From: Heyndrickxia acidiproducens DSM 23148
Lineage (GTDB): Bacteria > Bacillota > Bacilli > Bacillales > Bacillaceae_C
Direction: 5' to 3'
Assembly: GCF_000374345.1 (NCBI RefSeq)
Contig: NZ_KB893996.1
Location: 1-49,373, forward strand
Length of the DNA: 49,373 bases
Shown: positions 20,082-29,413 of the stretch, piece by piece
Layout of the letters: each line of letters opens with the position of its first letter
How positions within the stretch are numbered: position 1 is the stretch's first letter
Notes under the pieces: model-generated
Told to the model about the DNA's origin: nothing
Seen by the model: only the letters and a program-made list of their open reading frames with translations
Databases searched by the model: none
Position numbers and translations under genes: made by a program

Positions 20082-21041
20082 ATGTCTAACCAGTATCTTG
20101 ATCCAAACTTGAAAATTTTCACTTTAAATTCTAACCCTAAGCTTGCGGAAGAAATTGCAAGAGTCGTTGGAGTAGAGCTTGGAAAATGTTCTGTTACACA
20201 GTTCAGCGATGGTGAAATTCAAATTAATATTGAAGAGAGTATTCGTGGTTGTGATGTATATGTCATTCAATCAACAAGTGACCCTGTCAACGAACACTTG
20301 ATGGAAGTTCTGATTATGGTGGATGCACTGAAACGGGCCTCTGCACGTACGATTAATCTGGTTATCCCTTACTATGGTTATGCCAGACAGGACCGTAAAG
20401 CGCGCGCACGTGAACCCATAACCGCAAAACTTGTTGCGAACCTCTTTGAAACAGCAGGCGCAACAAGAGTCATTACGCTGGACTTGCACGCACCGCAGAT
20501 TCAAGGATTTTTCGATATTCCGATTGATCATTTAATGGGTGTACCGATTTTGGCTAAATACTTCAAAGATAAGCAATTCAGTGATGAAATTGTCATCGTA
20601 TCTCCTGACCACGGCGGTGTAACAAGAGCACGCAAACTTGCTGAACGGTTAAAAGCCCCGATAGCGATTATTGATAAACGCCGGCCGCGCCCGAATGTCG
20701 CTGAGGTCATGAATATTGTCGGGAATGTAGATGGTAAAATTGCAATTTTGATTGACGATATTATTGACACAGCCGGCACGATTACACTTGCAGCCAATGC
20801 ACTTGTAGAAAACGGCGCGAAAGAAGTATATGCGAGCTGTACGCACCCGGTTCTTTCCGGCCCGGCAATTGAACGGATCAGCCATTCGCCGATTAAAGAG
20901 CTGGTTGTTACGAATTCCATTAATCTTACGGAAGAGCGCAAAATTGATAAGCTTGTGGAATTATCGGTTGCGCCACTGTTAGGAGAAGCAATTATCCGTG
21001 TGCACGAAGACCAGTCTGTCAGTCCGTTATTTGATATGTAA
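20082..21041 (+). CDS. prs: Ribose-phosphate pyrophosphokinase
   Basis: A 319-residue class I PRPP synthase, which supplies PRPP for purine, pyrimidine, His and Trp synthesis. Motifs include [16 protein letters not shown] near 46, YGYARQDRK near 100, [14 protein letters not shown] near 133 and the PRPP loop [11 protein letters not shown] near 225. The ribosome site is ttggaggt. PRPP is also the ligand of the PurR encoded nearby. No GC-rich terminator was seen after it. Confidence 0.97.
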   Translation: MSNQYLDPNLKIFTLNSNPKLAEEIARVVGVELGKCSVTQFSDGEIQINIEESIRGCDVYVIQSTSDPVNEHLMEVLIMVDALKRASARTINLVIPYYGYARQDRKARAREPITAKLVANLFETAGATRVITLDLHAPQIQGFFDIPIDHLMGVPILAKYFKDKQFSDEIVIVSPDHGGVTRARKLAERLKAPIAIIDKRRPRPNVAEVMNIVGNVDGKIAILIDDIIDTAGTITLAANALVENGAKEVYASCTHPVLSGPAIERISHSPIKELVVTNSINLTEERKIDKLVELSVAPLLGEAIIRVHEDQSVSPLFDM

Positions 21042-21118
21042 TCTGCAATTCTTAAAACAAAAAATATTATAAATTCCGGCATAAAACATCGTTCGCATAA
21101 AATTTTTTTAAAAAATGG

Positions 21119-21144
21119 GTTTACTTTTAAATTCTTGAGGGTAA
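21119..21144 (+). promoter_or_regulatory. SigB-type promoter of ctc
   Basis: gtttac (21119-21124), 14 nt, gggtaa (21139-21144) matches the SigB pattern (GTTTAA and GGGTAT) with one base off in each half. ctc is a classical SigB gene in B. subtilis. Confidence 0.65.
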
Positions 21145-21186
21145 AGTTATAGTTGATGCTTTCTTAATTTACTGGAGGTCAAGATA

Positions 21187-21822
21187 ATGACAAATGTACT
21201 AGAAGCGAAAAAAAGAGATAGCAAACATCATTCCAGCACTCACCAGCTCAGGGAAAAAGGCTACATACCAGGTGTTGTTTACGGTTATAACGTAGAAAAC
21301 ACTCCCGTCTATGTTGATGATGCTTCTTTATTAAAATGCATTCGTGAAGAAGGCAGGAATTCTGTATTTTCATTGGATGTTGAAGGTTCGAAACAAAATG
21401 TCATGCTCCATGAAATCCAGACAGACCCTATTAAAAATAAAATCATTCATATTGATTTTCTGGCAGTCAATATGTCAGAGGATATTGAAGCGGAAGTACG
21501 GGTTGCACTTTCTGAAGCGTGTGCAGGCGTAAGAGACGGCGGCGTGCTGCAGCAGTCTTTGCATGAATTGAAGATTACGGCAAAACCAAATGAGATCCCT
21601 GAATCTATCGAAGTTGATATTTCCAATTTACAGGTAGGAGAAAATATTTCAGTTGGGGATATCCGCAGCCAATACAGCTTCAAAATTGACCATGATGATT
21701 CAGAAACGATTTGTTCGGTATTACCGCCTCGCCAGGAAGAAGAAATCAGCACCGGGGAACAACAGGAATCCGGCACGCCTGAAAACCTTGAAGGCAGAGA
21801 AACAACCGAACCAGCAGAATAA
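21187..21822 (+). CDS. ctc: General stress protein Ctc (ribosomal L25/TL5 family)
   Basis: A 211-residue two-domain L25-type protein that binds 5S rRNA in the 50S subunit under stress in B. subtilis. The N-terminal L25 domain covers about residues 5-92 (GYIPGVVYGYN, HEIQTDPIKNKIIHIDF) and the C-terminal TL5 domain about 95-185. A short acidic, Gln/Glu-rich tail ends the protein. The ribosome site is ctggaggtc. A SigB-type promoter lies about 45 nt upstream. Confidence 0.94.
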   Translation: MTNVLEAKKRDSKHHSSTHQLREKGYIPGVVYGYNVENTPVYVDDASLLKCIREEGRNSVFSLDVEGSKQNVMLHEIQTDPIKNKIIHIDFLAVNMSEDIEAEVRVALSEACAGVRDGGVLQQSLHELKITAKPNEIPESIEVDISNLQVGENISVGDIRSQYSFKIDHDDSETICSVLPPRQEEEISTGEQQESGTPENLEGRETTEPAE

Positions 21823-21831
21823 AAATGGCAC

Positions 21832-21868
21832 ACAAAAAAAGGCGTATAAAAAATGCGCCTTTTTTTGT
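21832..21868 (+). terminator. Terminator of ctc
   Basis: A 13-bp perfect stem (acaaaaaaaggcg 21832-21844 with cgcctttttttgt 21856-21868); A and T runs on both sides make it potentially bidirectional. Confidence 0.9.
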
Positions 21869-21927
21869 GAGATAAATGACAATCAGCCCCATAGTTTCAA
21901 AGCCTGTTCGGATCGGCAGACTTGCTC

Positions 21928-22007
21928 TTTTTCCTTTATTTATGGATAATGGATAGAGGAAATCAGGCATTTGCTGGTTTCCCTAACGATAGTGAATAAA
22001 GGAAAAA
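21928..22007. repeat. Two-tier hairpin between ctc and pth
   Basis: Perfect 13-bp arms (tttttcctttatt 21928-21940 with aataaaggaaaaa 21995-22007) enclose an inner stem, aggaaatcag pairing with ctggtttccct around a 7-nt loop. It lies after the ctc terminator. Function unknown; not a standard terminator. Confidence 0.55.
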
Positions 22008-22110
22008 ACCACTTTTTTAGAAAATTCCAATCATAGCCGTTGTGCTCCCGCATATTTTCATAAAGAGAAAGAAACGAAAAAGTATGTTATAGTAAAATTG
22101 AGGTGTTACG

Positions 22111-22668
22111 ATGAAATGTATTGTCGGGCTGGGAAATCCCGGCGCCCAATATCAAAAGACACGGCATAATATCGGATTTGAAGTCGTTGAACGTTTATCC
22201 GAAAGATTCCAGGCCCCTTTTAAGGAATCAAAATTTAAGGGAATGTATGCGGTTTTTAACCTGGGCGGTGAAAAAGTGCTGCTCTTAAAACCATTGACAT
22301 ATATGAATTTATCCGGGGAGTCCATCCGTGCCTGTATGGACTATTACCACATTCCTGTGGAAGATCTGCTTGTCATTTATGATGATCTGGATCTGCCGGC
22401 AGGGAAAATACGCCTGCGCCAAAAAGGCAGCGCCGGCGGCCATAATGGCATAAAATCGACGATCGCCCATATCGGAACCCAACAATTTAACCGGATTCGG
22501 ATTGGAATCGGACGGCCTGAAAAAGATGTCTATATGCCTGATTATGTATTGGGAAAATTTTCAAAAGCGGAATGGGAAATCATGCAAAATGCCGTGGAAA
22601 AAAGTGCGGATGCCTGTGAAGCATGGATTTCAAAGCCATTCATAGAAGTGATGAACGATTTTAATTAG
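22111..22668 (+). CDS. pth: Peptidyl-tRNA hydrolase (SpoVC)
   Basis: A 185-residue hydrolase that releases tRNA from peptidyl-tRNA. It contains [18 protein letters not shown] with the catalytic histidine near residue 19, NLSGES near 68, and [23 protein letters not shown] near 92-114. A temperature-sensitive B. subtilis allele is known as spoVC. The ribosome site is gaggtg. fin follows 69 nt later with its own SigF-like promoter. Confidence 0.96.
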   Translation: MKCIVGLGNPGAQYQKTRHNIGFEVVERLSERFQAPFKESKFKGMYAVFNLGGEKVLLLKPLTYMNLSGESIRACMDYYHIPVEDLLVIYDDLDLPAGKIRLRQKGSAGGHNGIKSTIAHIGTQQFNRIRIGIGRPEKDVYMPDYVLGKFSKAEWEIMQNAVEKSADACEAWISKPFIEVMNDFN

Positions 22669-22674
22669 CGGCAT

Positions 22675-22704
22675 GAATAGCTTTATCCTGCTGTGTCCAT
22701 AATA
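22675..22704 (+). promoter_or_regulatory. SigF-type promoter of fin
   Basis: gaata (22675-22679), 15 nt, gtccataata (22695-22704) fits the SigF pattern with one mismatch in the -10. fin is SigF-dependent in B. subtilis. Confidence 0.5.
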
Positions 22705-22737
22705 ATACGGACGAATGAGGATAAAGGAGGCCGCAAT

Positions 22738-22965
22738 ATGGCGATTCATTACTATTGCCGGCATTGTGGAACGAAAATCGGCACGCTTGACGGAAATGTC
22801 CAAGTAGAAAGAATGGGGTTTTCCTTGTTATCAAATGAAGAAAGGAAGGAAATGATCCTTCCCCAGGCTGATGGGAATCTCCGTATTCAGGCCATTTGTG
22901 AAGTTTGCCAGGCTTCATTTGAACAGGACCCGAAATTCCATGAATATGGTTATTTAATACAGTAA
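22738..22965 (+). CDS. fin: Anti-sigma-F factor Fin (YabK)
   Basis: A 75-residue protein that turns down SigF and helps the switch to SigG in the forespore. Two CxxC pairs, CRHC at about residues 7-10 and CEVC near 57-60, are probable zinc ligands. The ATG at 22738 follows aaggaggccgca and matches the family start MA(I/L)HYYCRHCG; the upstream in-frame codon at 22693 lies inside the promoter. Like csfB it is an inhibitor of a forespore sigma factor with a SigF-like promoter. Confidence 0.93.
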   Translation: MAIHYYCRHCGTKIGTLDGNVQVERMGFSLLSNEERKEMILPQADGNLRIQAICEVCQASFEQDPKFHEYGYLIQ

Positions 22966-22968
22966 TGC

Positions 22969-22996
22969 GCTTTGGAACTTATCCAAAGCATTTTTC
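22969..22996 (+). terminator. Terminator of fin
   Basis: An 8-bp stem (gctttgga with tccaaagc) followed by atttttctg. Confidence 0.85.
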
Positions 22997-23185
22997 TGTT
23001 TGGTATAGAAGAAAATAGGAAACAGGAAAGAAAAACATGATTTTTCCTGCCGGCGCAGGGAGGATTTTTCCTCCATCTTTCGCTTTGTCTGTCATATTGT
23101 CTAAATATTTTTAATCATAAATGCGGGTAAGATCCTAAAGAAGAATGAAAAATCCATGTAATGATAAAGAGAGGAGTCGGCATAT

Positions 23186-26100
23186 TTGGACGGGATGCAA
23201 AATATCATGCTCGAACATGATGAGATTGATTCAGTAGTAAAAGGTTTATCCGAAGGGTTGCGGGAACAGCTTGTGTCAGGCCTGTCCGGCTCAGCAAGAA
23301 GCTTGTTCATTTCCTCGATCTATCGGAAATTGAACGAACCAGCGATTGTATTAACTTATAATCTATTACAAGCCCAGAAATTATACGATGATCTTTCCCA
23401 ATTTGTAAGTGAAAAGGACTTATTTTTATATCCGGCCAATGAATTAATTGCCGCTGAACTGGGGGTAGCAAGCCCGGAACTGCGTGCCCAGCGTATTGAG
23501 GTCTTAAATGCGCTGCTGTCGCGAAAGAACTGCATGGTAATTGTGCCGATGGCCGGCTTAAGAAAAATCCTGCCGCCAATAGAGGTCTGGAAAAACTACC
23601 AGCTGCAGTTTGAGGTTGGAAAGGAAATCCAGTTGGATCAGGTTTTGGAAAAATTGATTGATATGGGCTATAACCGGTCGGATATGGTCGATGCACCCGG
23701 GGAATTCAGTTTGCGGGGCGGTATATTAGATATTTATCCGCTGACGGAAGAAGACCCGCTCCGAATTGAGTTATTTGATGCCGAAGTTGATTCGATTCGG
23801 ACATTCTCAGCAGATGACCAGCGTTCAAAACATAAACTTAAAACGATTACAATCGGGCCGGCCATGGAATATTTGACCGGCAGGCAGACTTTGCGAAAGG
23901 CAGCTGCGGCAGTTCAGGATGGTTTAACGAAAACGCTCGCTAAGATTAAAGACCAGAAGATAAAACAGGATCTGGCACAAAATATTGGATACGATATTGA
24001 AAAATTGAAGAGTGGTGAGAAACCGGAGCAGATTTTCAAATACATGGCGGCCCTCTATGACAAGCCTGGTAGCTTGCTAGATTATGCCGGTGATAACGGT
24101 ATTCTGTTTCTGGATGAGTTCAGCCGGGTGATTGAAATCCAGGAACACCTGGAAAAGGAAGAAGCCGAGTGGTTGACATCCATGGTGGAAGAAGGCCGGA
24201 TGGTTTATGATTTGATCGTTTCCCATTCATTATCAGGACTGCTTGCGCATAAAAGCTTAAAGCGTATTTATTTGTCGCTCTTTTTGCGCCATATTCCAAA
24301 TACGAGCCCGCAGAATATTATTAATCTTGCCTGCAAACCGATGCAAACCTTTCACGGGCAAATGCACGTTTTGAAAACGGAGGTTGAACGCTGGAAAAAA
24401 GGGCAATTTACGGTTGTATTTGCGGGAGCGGACCACAAACGTGCACAAAAATTGCAAAGCGTTTTGGAAGACTATGAGATTGAGTCGGCAATTTTGAAAG
24501 AAGGCCAGCCGGTGATTCCGCATTACATTCAGGTAATGACTGGAAACCTGAATACAGGGTTTGAATTGCCGATGTTTAAGCTTGCGGTTATTACAGAAGA
24601 AGAACTCTTTAATAAAAAGACGAAGAAACAGGCGCGCCGCCAGAAGCTGTCAAACGCTGAAAGAATCAAAAGTTATTCCGAATTAAATGTCGGTGATTAT
24701 GTTGTCCATGTCAACCACGGAATCGGCAAATACTTAGGCATTGAGACGCTTGTCATTAACGGCGTCCATAAAGACTATCTGCATATCAAATACCAGGGCT
24801 CAGATAAGCTATATGTGCCGGTTGACCAGATTGATCTTGTCCAAAAGTATGTCGGATCAGAGGGAAAAGAGCCTAAAATTTATAAACTGGGCGGAAGTGA
24901 GTGGAAACGCGTCAAGCGGAAAGTCCAATCCTCCATCCAGGATATTGCCGATGATTTGATTAAACTGTACGCAGAAAGGGAATCAGCCAAAGGTTTTGCG
25001 TTTTCGCCGGATGGGGATATGCAGCGGGAATTTGAAGCAGCATTTCCATATAGAGAAACGGAGGACCAGCTGCGATCGATTCAGGAAATCAAACACGATA
25101 TGGAAAAAGCCAAGCCAATGGACCGCCTGCTGTGCGGAGATGTCGGCTACGGTAAGACAGAAGTGGCCATCCGCGCTGCATTTAAAGCAATTATGGACGG
25201 CAAGCAAGTTGCCATGTTAGTGCCAACAACAATCCTTGCGCAGCAGCATTATGAAACAATTACGGAAAGGTTCCAGGATTATCCGATTACAGTCGGGCTT
25301 TTGAGCCGTTTCAGGACAAGAAAAGAGCAGAATGAAACGATCAAAGGACTGAAAAACGGAACGATTGATATGGTAATCGGTACACACCGTCTGCTCTCAA
25401 AGGATATTCAATATCATGATTTAGGCCTTTTGATTGTTGACGAAGAGCAGCGCTTTGGCGTCAGCCATAAAGAAAAAATCAAGAAGATCAAAACCAATGT
25501 TGATGTGCTGACACTAACGGCAACACCGATTCCAAGGACATTGCACATGTCGATGCTCGGTGTCAGGGATTTATCAATTATTGAAACCCCGCCTGAGAAC
25601 CGCTTTCCTGTCCAAACATATGTAATGGAATATAATAACCAAGCGGTGCGTGAAGCCATTGAGCGCGAACTGGCAAGGAACGGCCAGGTATACTTTTTGT
25701 ATAACCGGATTGAGGATATAGAAAGAAAGGCTGAACAGCTCTCGATGCTGGTGCCGGATGCGCGGGTCACTTATGCACACGGGCAAATGACTGAAGCCCA
25801 GCTGGAAACGGTGATTCTTGGATTTCTGGAAGGGGAATACGACGTCCTTGTCACCACTACCATTATTGAAACCGGTGTAGATATTCCGAATGTCAATACC
25901 CTGATTGTGAATGATGCGGACCGGATGGGGCTTTCGCAGTTATACCAGTTACGGGGGCGCGTCGGCCGTTCAAACCGGGTCGCCTATGCCTATTTTACTT
26001 ACAGGAAAGACAAAGTATTAGCCGAGGCATCGGAGAAAAGGCTGCAGGCCATTAAAGAATTTACCGAGCTTGGGTCCGGTTTTAAAATTGCAATGCGCGA

Positions 26101-26734
26101 CTTGGCGATCCGCGGTGCGGGGAACTTGTTGGGGGCACAGCAGCACGGCTTTATCGATTCTGTCGGATTTGACCTGTACTCGCAAATGCTTAAGGAAGCC
26201 ATCGAAGAGCGCAAAGGCGGGGATCAGGAAGCCGGAAAACTGCCGCCGTTTGAAGTGGAGCTGGATATCGACGCCTATATCCCGGATGCTTATATCAAAG
26301 ACGGCTATCAGAAAATTGAAATGTATAAACGTTTCAGGGGCATTGACACCATTGAGGATATTGATGAATTAAAAGAAGAGATGGTTGACCGTTTTGGCGA
26401 ATATCCGCAGCAGGTTAACGATTTATTCACGATTGCAACAATGAAAGTGTATGCGAAAGAAGCGATGCTTGCGTCTATTAAACAAAGCAAACAACTGATC
26501 ACGATTCTGATGTCAGAAGCCGGGACAAAAGTGGTAAACGGTCCGATGGTCGTCGATATCGTGAAAAAGTACGGCCGTTCCGCAGGCTTCGGCATGGACG
26601 GGAATCAGCTTAAAATTACGCTCAATATCAAAAATTTTAAAGACAACGAATGGCTTTCCACATGTTCCGATATGATCAAAGAATTGAGAAAGGCATTCAA
26701 ATCTGTTGAAAAAGTCAGCGTTACAAAAGGATAG
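23186..26734 (+). CDS. mfd: Transcription-repair coupling factor
   Basis: An 1182-residue SF2 DNA translocase that removes stalled RNA polymerase and recruits UvrA. Domains in order: UvrB-homology module (about 20-300), RNA polymerase interaction domain (about 500-570, VGDYVVHVNHGIGKYLGIE), RecG-like helicase core with Walker A GDVGYGKTEVA near 650, DEEQRFG near 753 and motif VI QLRGRVGRS near 925, and the C-terminal TRCF domain. TTG 23186 gives the conserved start MDGMQN and has gaggag about 9 nt upstream. Length is normal (B. subtilis 1177). Confidence 0.97.
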   Translation: MDGMQNIMLEHDEIDSVVKGLSEGLREQLVSGLSGSARSLFISSIYRKLNEPAIVLTYNLLQAQKLYDDLSQFVSEKDLFLYPANELIAAELGVASPELRAQRIEVLNALLSRKNCMVIVPMAGLRKILPPIEVWKNYQLQFEVGKEIQLDQVLEKLIDMGYNRSDMVDAPGEFSLRGGILDIYPLTEEDPLRIELFDAEVDSIRTFSADDQRSKHKLKTITIGPAMEYLTGRQTLRKAAAAVQDGLTKTLAKIKDQKIKQDLAQNIGYDIEKLKSGEKPEQIFKYMAALYDKPGSLLDYAGDNGILFLDEFSRVIEIQEHLEKEEAEWLTSMVEEGRMVYDLIVSHSLSGLLAHKSLKRIYLSLFLRHIPNTSPQNIINLACKPMQTFHGQMHVLKTEVERWKKGQFTVVFAGADHKRAQKLQSVLEDYEIESAILKEGQPVIPHYIQVMTGNLNTGFELPMFKLAVITEEELFNKKTKKQARRQKLSNAERIKSYSELNVGDYVVHVNHGIGKYLGIETLVINGVHKDYLHIKYQGSDKLYVPVDQIDLVQKYVGSEGKEPKIYKLGGSEWKRVKRKVQSSIQDIADDLIKLYAERESAKGFAFSPDGDMQREFEAAFPYRETEDQLRSIQEIKHDMEKAKPMDRLLCGDVGYGKTEVAIRAAFKAIMDGKQVAMLVPTTILAQQHYETITERFQDYPITVGLLSRFRTRKEQNETIKGLKNGTIDMVIGTHRLLSKDIQYHDLGLLIVDEEQRFGVSHKEKIKKIKTNVDVLTLTATPIPRTLHMSMLGVRDLSIIETPPENRFPVQTYVMEYNNQAVREAIERELARNGQVYFLYNRIEDIERKAEQLSMLVPDARVTYAHGQMTEAQLETVILGFLEGEYDVLVTTTIIETGVDIPNVNTLIVNDADRMGLSQLYQLRGRVGRSNRVAYAYFTYRKDKVLAEASEKRLQAIKEFTELGSGFKIAMRDLAIRGAGNLLGAQQHGFIDSVGFDLYSQMLKEAIEERKGGDQEAGKLPPFEVELDIDAYIPDAYIKDGYQKIEMYKRFRGIDTIEDIDELKEEMVDRFGEYPQQVNDLFTIATMKVYAKEAMLASIKQSKQLITILMSEAGTKVVNGPMVVDIVKKYGRSAGFGMDGNQLKITLNIKNFKDNEWLSTCSDMIKELRKAFKSVEKVSVTKG

Positions 26735-26748
26735 GCTTTTCCATATGC

Positions 26749-26796
26749 AGGTATGCAATCCTTACAACAAAAGATAGGGTTGCATACCTTTTTTTA
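26749..26796 (+). terminator. Terminator of mfd
   Basis: A 13-bp stem with one G-U pair (26749-26761 with 26777-26789) followed by eight T. Confidence 0.92.
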
Positions 26797-26892
26797 TACT
26801 TTCAGTGTTTGCATTGGGTAAAATATGGGAAAATAAAGTTAAGAAATGGAAGCAGATGCATGTAATGGTTGTTGTAGAAAAAAGGATCATGA

Positions 26893-26922
26893 TGTATATA
26901 ACTTGCCAAGTGAAAGATACTA
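26893..26922 (+). promoter_or_regulatory. SigG-type promoter of spoVT
   Basis: tgtata (26893-26898), 17 nt, gatacta (26916-26922) matches the SigG pattern (TGAATA and CATACTA) with one change in each half. Confidence 0.65.
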
Positions 26923-27009
26923 ATGTCAACGCAGGTAAAGAATGCAAGAACCATCTCTCATTCACATGAAGGATGGATGATAATCATCTGATGAAAGTGA
27001 GGCAACATG

Positions 27010-27546
27010 ATGAAAGCAACTGGAATAGTTCGTCGAATCGATGATTTGGGAAGGGTCGTCATTCCAAAAGAAATTCGAAGAACGCTTCGTATTCGCGAAG
27101 GAGACCCTCTGGAAATCTTTGTGGACCGTGACGGGGAAGTCATCTTGAAAAAGTACTCCCCGATCAGTGAACTGAGCGATTTTGCCAAAGAGTATGCTGA
27201 AGCACTATATGACAGTTTAACCAGTCCGGTTTTAATCTGCGATCGTGATGCAGTGATTGCCATCAGCGGGGGATCAAAAAAAGAATATTTGAATAAAAGC
27301 AACGGCGAAGTCATTGAAAAAGTAATGGAAGACCGCAGTCCGGTATTGTCGGCCGAAAAAGGAAAAGTAGCACTGGTCGACGGCTTTGAAGATGAGATAT
27401 CCTCCTATACGATTGCACCTATCGTGGCAAGCGGAGATCCAATCGGCGCAGTCGTGATTTTCTCAAAAGACCGTGAGTTCGGGGAAGTAGAACAGAAGTC
27501 AGCTGAAACGGCAGCCGGTTTTCTGGCAAGGCAAATGGAACAATAA
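27010..27546 (+). CDS. spoVT: Stage V sporulation regulator SpoVT
   Basis: A 178-residue forespore regulator that tunes SigG-dependent genes. It has an N-terminal AbrB-type DNA-binding domain almost identical to AbrB (MKATGIVRRIDDLGRVVIPKEIRR) and a C-terminal GAF-like domain (about 55-178). The second of two adjacent ATGs is chosen, because gtgagg is 7 nt away and it gives the B. subtilis length of 178. It is the second AbrB-fold regulator in the window, after abrB at 8252-8536. Confidence 0.96.
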   Translation: MKATGIVRRIDDLGRVVIPKEIRRTLRIREGDPLEIFVDRDGEVILKKYSPISELSDFAKEYAEALYDSLTSPVLICDRDAVIAISGGSKKEYLNKSNGEVIEKVMEDRSPVLSAEKGKVALVDGFEDEISSYTIAPIVASGDPIGAVVIFSKDREFGEVEQKSAETAAGFLARQMEQ

Positions 27547-27638
27547 GATTCCCGGAAAAAGAAGAAAACGCGCTTATTATTATCTTTTGTATGGCAATAA
27601 TCTTGCCCGCTAAGCCTTCGAAATGCTGTATATAAGAA

Positions 27639-27663
27639 AAGCACAGGCAATCCGCCTGTGCTT
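27639..27663. terminator. Probable terminator of spoVT
   Basis: A perfect 10-bp stem (aagcacaggc with gcctgtgctt) and a 5-nt loop. The T tract that follows (cttcttcc) is weak, so termination may be partial. Confidence 0.6.
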
Positions 27664-27730
27664 CTTCCATTGGGTATATATTTTATGAACTTGTAAAAAA
27701 TATGCAGGAGGTGTATGGGTGTAACGAATA

Positions 27731-27739
27731 TGCTATAAT
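27731..27739 (+). promoter_or_regulatory. Extended -10 promoter of yabM
   Basis: tgctataat at 27731-27739 is a perfect extended -10. No good -35 is present. Confidence 0.5.
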
Positions 27740-27808
27740 ACATAAGATTTCAAAAACAAGAACGGCATCGCTTTTTTGGCGGCGCCTTGTGAAAGGCAGA
27801 AAAAGAGT

Positions 27809-29413
27809 TTGCAGCAGGAAAATGATTCTATTAAGCTTTTTAAAGGCATTATGGTCTTAACCATTTCTTCTGTGATCACAAAAATACTCAGCGCTGTTTA
27901 CCGGGTCCCTTTTCAAAATATAGTGGGGGATATCGGTTTTTATATTTATCAGCAAATTTATCCGATATATGGGATTGTCATTGCACTTTCAACATCCGGC
28001 TTTCCCGTTGTGATCTCCAAAATGGCGGCGGAAAGGCAGGCTTCCGGCAAAGATGAATACGGCTCGTTTTTACGGCTTGTCTTTATTGTTTTGGGGGCAG
28101 TGAGTTTCTGCTTGTTTCTGGCTGTGTTTTTCGGCGCCCGCCGAATTTCTGTGTGGATGGGTGATACAGCGCTCACACCGCTGATTAAAACGGTCTCCTG
28201 TTCTTTTCTGTTAATGCCGTTTATCTCAACCATCCGCGGAAATTTCCAGGGCCGGGGCAATATGATTCCGACTGCTGTTTCACAAGTTCTGGAGCAAAGT
28301 ATCCGCGTTTTTTTGATCCTCATTTTATCTTTCTGGATGGTGCACCAGGGCTTTTCCCTGTATACGACAGGACAGGCGGCCGTTTTTGCATCCGTGTTGG
28401 GCGGCGCTGTATCCGCTATTGTACTGATTTTCTTTTTCCATAAAAGCCGGGGGAATAGGGAACATAAGCTGCCGGTGCAATGGGAGGAAGTCAAAACCAT
28501 TTGCCGTGTCCTCTTATGGGAAGGCACAGCCATTTGCATCAGTGCTCTGCTGCTCGTCATGTTCCAATTCGTCGATGCGCTGGATATTTATGCGCTATTG
28601 TGTGATTCCGGGCTGGATGTTGAAACAGCGAAAAAGCTCAAAGGCATTTATGACCGGGGACAGCCGTTTTTGCAGCTGGGCACGGTTGTTGCGACTTCCT
28701 TCGCCCTCACCCTTGTGCCGATCATTACGCTGGAATTTAAAAGAGGGAATCGTCTGCAGCTGGAACAAAAAGTTTACTCGGCTGTGAAAATCAGTACCAT
28801 GATTGGCGCCGGTGCAGCAGTCGGCTTAATGAACCTGATGAAGTTTGCGAATATCATGCTGTTTGAAAACAGCGAGGGAACGGCTGTCCTGACCGTATTT
28901 TCGATTTCAATTTTATTCAGCACCTGGATTTTAACCTTGTCCGGGATTTTTCAGGGAATGGGCCAGGTATATGCACCGGCTGCCTATATTGCAGCAGGGG
29001 TGGCGCTGAAGTTTGTATTAAATGAATGGTGGGTTGCCCGCTTAGGGACGATGGGGGCAGCCGCCGCAACGGTTGTCTCCCTGTTGTTCATCTCCCTGTT
29101 ATTGATGTTAAAATTAGAAAAAGCACATTTCAAACCGCTGCCGTTCCGCTTTTACGGAAAAATCAGCCTGGCGCTGCTTATGATGACCGGCTGTCTGCAA
29201 GTATGGATGCGTTTCTTCACATACAGCGGGATGCCGGGCAGAATGGCAAGTATTCCGGGTGCATTGGGGGGCGTTGCAGTCGGCGGTGCGGTTTATATTC
29301 TCTGCGTTGCCGCCATGGGGCTGCTTTCGGATGAAGAATGGTCCTTTATCCCTTTTGGCAATAAACTAACCGGTTTAAGGAGAAAGAATTGGAGTGGAAA
29401 AGATGAACCATAA
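27809..29413 (+). CDS. yabM: SpoVB-like polysaccharide/lipid flippase family protein YabM
   Basis: A membrane protein of about 534 residues in the MOP (MATE/MVF/PST) exporter superfamily, related to SpoVB and MurJ-type flippases. Many hydrophobic segments span the whole length; the N-terminal LSAVYRVPFQNIVGDIGFYIYQQIYP motif is typical of SpoVB-like proteins. The transported lipid is unknown. The start is uncertain: TTG 27809 gives a length near B. subtilis YabM (about 532) but has no ideal ribosome site; TTG 27776 and ATG 27851 are alternatives. The 3' end overlaps yabN by 11 bases. Confidence 0.85.
   Translation: MQQENDSIKLFKGIMVLTISSVITKILSAVYRVPFQNIVGDIGFYIYQQIYPIYGIVIALSTSGFPVVISKMAAERQASGKDEYGSFLRLVFIVLGAVSFCLFLAVFFGARRISVWMGDTALTPLIKTVSCSFLLMPFISTIRGNFQGRGNMIPTAVSQVLEQSIRVFLILILSFWMVHQGFSLYTTGQAAVFASVLGGAVSAIVLIFFFHKSRGNREHKLPVQWEEVKTICRVLLWEGTAICISALLLVMFQFVDALDIYALLCDSGLDVETAKKLKGIYDRGQPFLQLGTVVATSFALTLVPIITLEFKRGNRLQLEQKVYSAVKISTMIGAGAAVGLMNLMKFANIMLFENSEGTAVLTVFSISILFSTWILTLSGIFQGMGQVYAPAAYIAAGVALKFVLNEWWVARLGTMGAAAATVVSLLFISLLLMLKLEKAHFKPLPFRFYGKISLALLMMTGCLQVWMRFFTYSGMPGRMASIPGALGGVAVGGAVYILCVAAMGLLSDEEWSFIPFGNKLTGLRRKNWSGKDEP

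Noticed and set aside
26762..26965. Minus-strand 67-codon frame after mfd
   Set aside because: It runs through the SigG-like spoVT promoter and ends at the mfd terminator; no family or ribosome site was recognised.
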